This document shows, piece by piece, positions 33,701 to 33,961 of a DNA stretch of 33,961 nt. A program made the position numbers and the translations under genes. Under the pieces are notes generated by a model, which saw only the letters and a program-made list of their open reading frames with translations, did no database searches and was not told the origin of the DNA. The DNA comes from Tannerellaceae bacterium (lineage in GTDB: Bacteria > Bacteroidota > Bacteroidia > Bacteroidales > Tannerellaceae). The stretch covers positions 1 through 33,961 of the forward strand of contig JAISZA010000050.1 in assembly GCA_031269535.1 (NCBI GenBank), given 5' to 3'. The number at the start of each line of letters is the position of its first letter. Position 1 is the stretch's first letter.

Positions 33701-33961
33701 TATATCGGTAATGGTTCCATTGTTGGTTCCTTTTTCTATCACATTTGCACCAATAATAGGTTCAGCATTCGCGTCAGTCACTATTCCGGTGATTATTCTT
33801 CCGGTTTGTTGGCTTACCTGCGGAACAAGATTTGAATCGTCACTTTTATACAATATAATATGTTTATCATCTATCGTATATCCGATGTTTTCACCTGCAA
33901 ACACTTTATCCAATACCTCCACTACCATCTTATTTTTTATATTGACGGAAACTTTTCGTGT
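30794..33961 (-). CDS. SusC-family TonB-dependent outer-membrane transporter, 5' end beyond the window
   Basis: This is the outer-membrane pore that imports the substrate using TonB energy. An STN-type domain at the N-terminus (through about GENIGYTIDDKHIILY) is followed by a carboxypeptidase-like beta-sandwich (ITGIVTDANAEPIIGANVIE...), the plug (DEIVVVGYGIAQKKDLTGSI onward), and a 22-strand-type barrel to the C-terminal NVSF. The frame stays open past the internal ATG at 33926-33928 to the window end, adding VSVNIKNK and other STN-like residues. The true start and signal peptide are therefore outside, and the ATG is not the start. An STN domain in SusC proteins usually goes with an anti-sigma/ECF sigma pair. 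Confidence 0.94.
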   Translation of the reverse strand, partial: TRKVSVNIKNKMVVEVLDKVFAGENIGYTIDDKHIILYKSDDSNLVPQVSQQTGRIITGIVTDANAEPIIGANVIEKGTNNGTITDIDGKFSLNILQNSVLQISYIGYLGQEIPVRNQTNVRIVLKENLQTLDEIVVVGYGIAQKKDLTGSISQVQSDDLQNLAISRVDQALSGKLAGVQVVSTTGEPGAAPLIRIRGVGSISAGTEPLYVIDGFPGDNIQMINPNDIETIDILKDASATAIYGSRGANGVVIITTKRGKEGKNKINLNVYYGWQKVLKTPEFLTKEEQAWYYYDGIKNQNLDANRDINGNPLVDWFYQVPQTIMDVINGTNKYNTDAYDEIFQTAPQQSYNLSTLGGTNKLRYAVSGEYMAQDGIIITNNFRRYSLRANLDSQLSERIAVKFNINSVYSTGKNILASGGAAESEGILGAATTWLKWYPLYNEDGTYYSGFGQDATNNVWNPVAQAYEIIRRNEQYRTLANLNTEFEITNNIKLNIMAGISTSNRHYYSFIPKLDVFNNTADGTDERSNNLNWITESTLNYQKSINNIHNVSGLIGYTTQKQENNSNYIRSRSYPNNLVYTLNAVSNDIYQGNSDESEWSLISYLARINYNYNSKYYITTSIRSDGSSRFGREKKYGYFPSAALAWRVSEEEFIKEISLISNLKIRASYGETGNNNIGNYAHLATVGYESYVFGNTAIGGVSPSNIENALLTWEKQSSLNFGLDASLFDNRINLTVDYFRTKNYELLLNVYVPQITGFNTSLQNIGEVENSGWEFTLNTLNFSGVFEWNTDFNISAFKNKVLKLGPEGAPIISTNHITQIGQPMGMFYGYITDGIFMNQVELDAGPIWAPGTSDRSHVGDVRFKDVSGPEGIPDGIINTYDRAIMGSPYPDFYYGMINSFSYKNIGLSFSIQGSYGNKVFNTSDTQMYTRARYKQYAVVKNYWKSESEPGDGESPRPNNLPTGGVRQKSTRYLDDGSYLKINNINLSYTFPTRMIEKLSLSSLRIYLTATNPFIITKFRDFNPEVSSSTNPLTPGQMNYNYPIAKSLIMGINVSF

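Noticed and set aside
33926-33928. ATG as the start of the SusC protein
   Set aside because: The frame is open upstream to the window edge and continues an STN domain, and there is no signal peptide after this ATG.

Overview
The window is a chromosomal segment from a member of the Bacteroidota, almost certainly the order Bacteroidales. The evidence is a SusC/SusD pair, several promoters of the Bacteroidetes type (TTTG, about 20 bases, TAnnTTTG), weak or absent Shine-Dalgarno sites, and housekeeping proteins with Bacteroidales features: a short RsmI, a cobalamin-dependent ribonucleotide reductase, a MalQ with two starch-binding domains, and a SPOR-tailed amidase. Genus cannot be set from the sequence alone.

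Layout. (1) Positions 1-1619 hold no intact gene. They hold a dense set of palindromic repeats: a 21-bp-period array, a 348-bp element with 52-bp terminal inverted repeats, a frameshifted gene remnant, a perfect hairpin, and a 378-bp segment bounded by 17-bp inverted repeats with a 92-bp near-perfect palindrome inside it. (2) Positions 1620-15205, plus strand, are mostly housekeeping: a conserved hypothetical gene, rsmI, a coiled-coil lipoprotein and a HAD nucleotidase; the ribosomal operon rpsF-rpsR-rplI; an amidase and an MCE (MlaD-type) protein; dnaA; nrdJ; malQ. Terminators follow rplI, dnaA and nrdJ. (3) Positions 15195-16038 hold a bactofilin (minus) and folB (plus), transcribed apart from a shared intergenic region, each overlapping its convergent neighbour at the stop codon. 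(4) Positions 16022-23224, minus strand, hold two biosynthetic operons: lysC-lysA-glycosyltransferase, and hisH-hisA-hisF-hisIE followed by an FtsE-type ATPase. (5) Positions 23276-23453 hold a second, shorter copy of the terminal-inverted-repeat element. (6) Positions 23454-33961, minus strand, hold a polysaccharide-utilization-like operon: susC (running off the window end), susD, a Tat-exported putative glycosidase, an exported amidohydrolase, glycerate kinase and a GntP-family permease.

The most interesting part is the last operon. It couples outer-membrane uptake and two exported hydrolytic-type enzymes directly to a glycerate kinase and an acid permease. This suggests, as an inference, a dedicated route for a glycerate-bearing or sugar-acid-bearing compound. 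The putative glycosidase resembles a poorly characterised family (hypothetical glycosyl hydrolase 6), and no classical PUL glycosidase is present in the visible part.

The second interesting layer is the non-coding palindromes. Two unrelated arrays repeat with a period of 21 or 22 bp, close to two helical turns, and the terminal-inverted-repeat element sits in two intergenic regions, once directly between the PUL-like operon and the his promoter.
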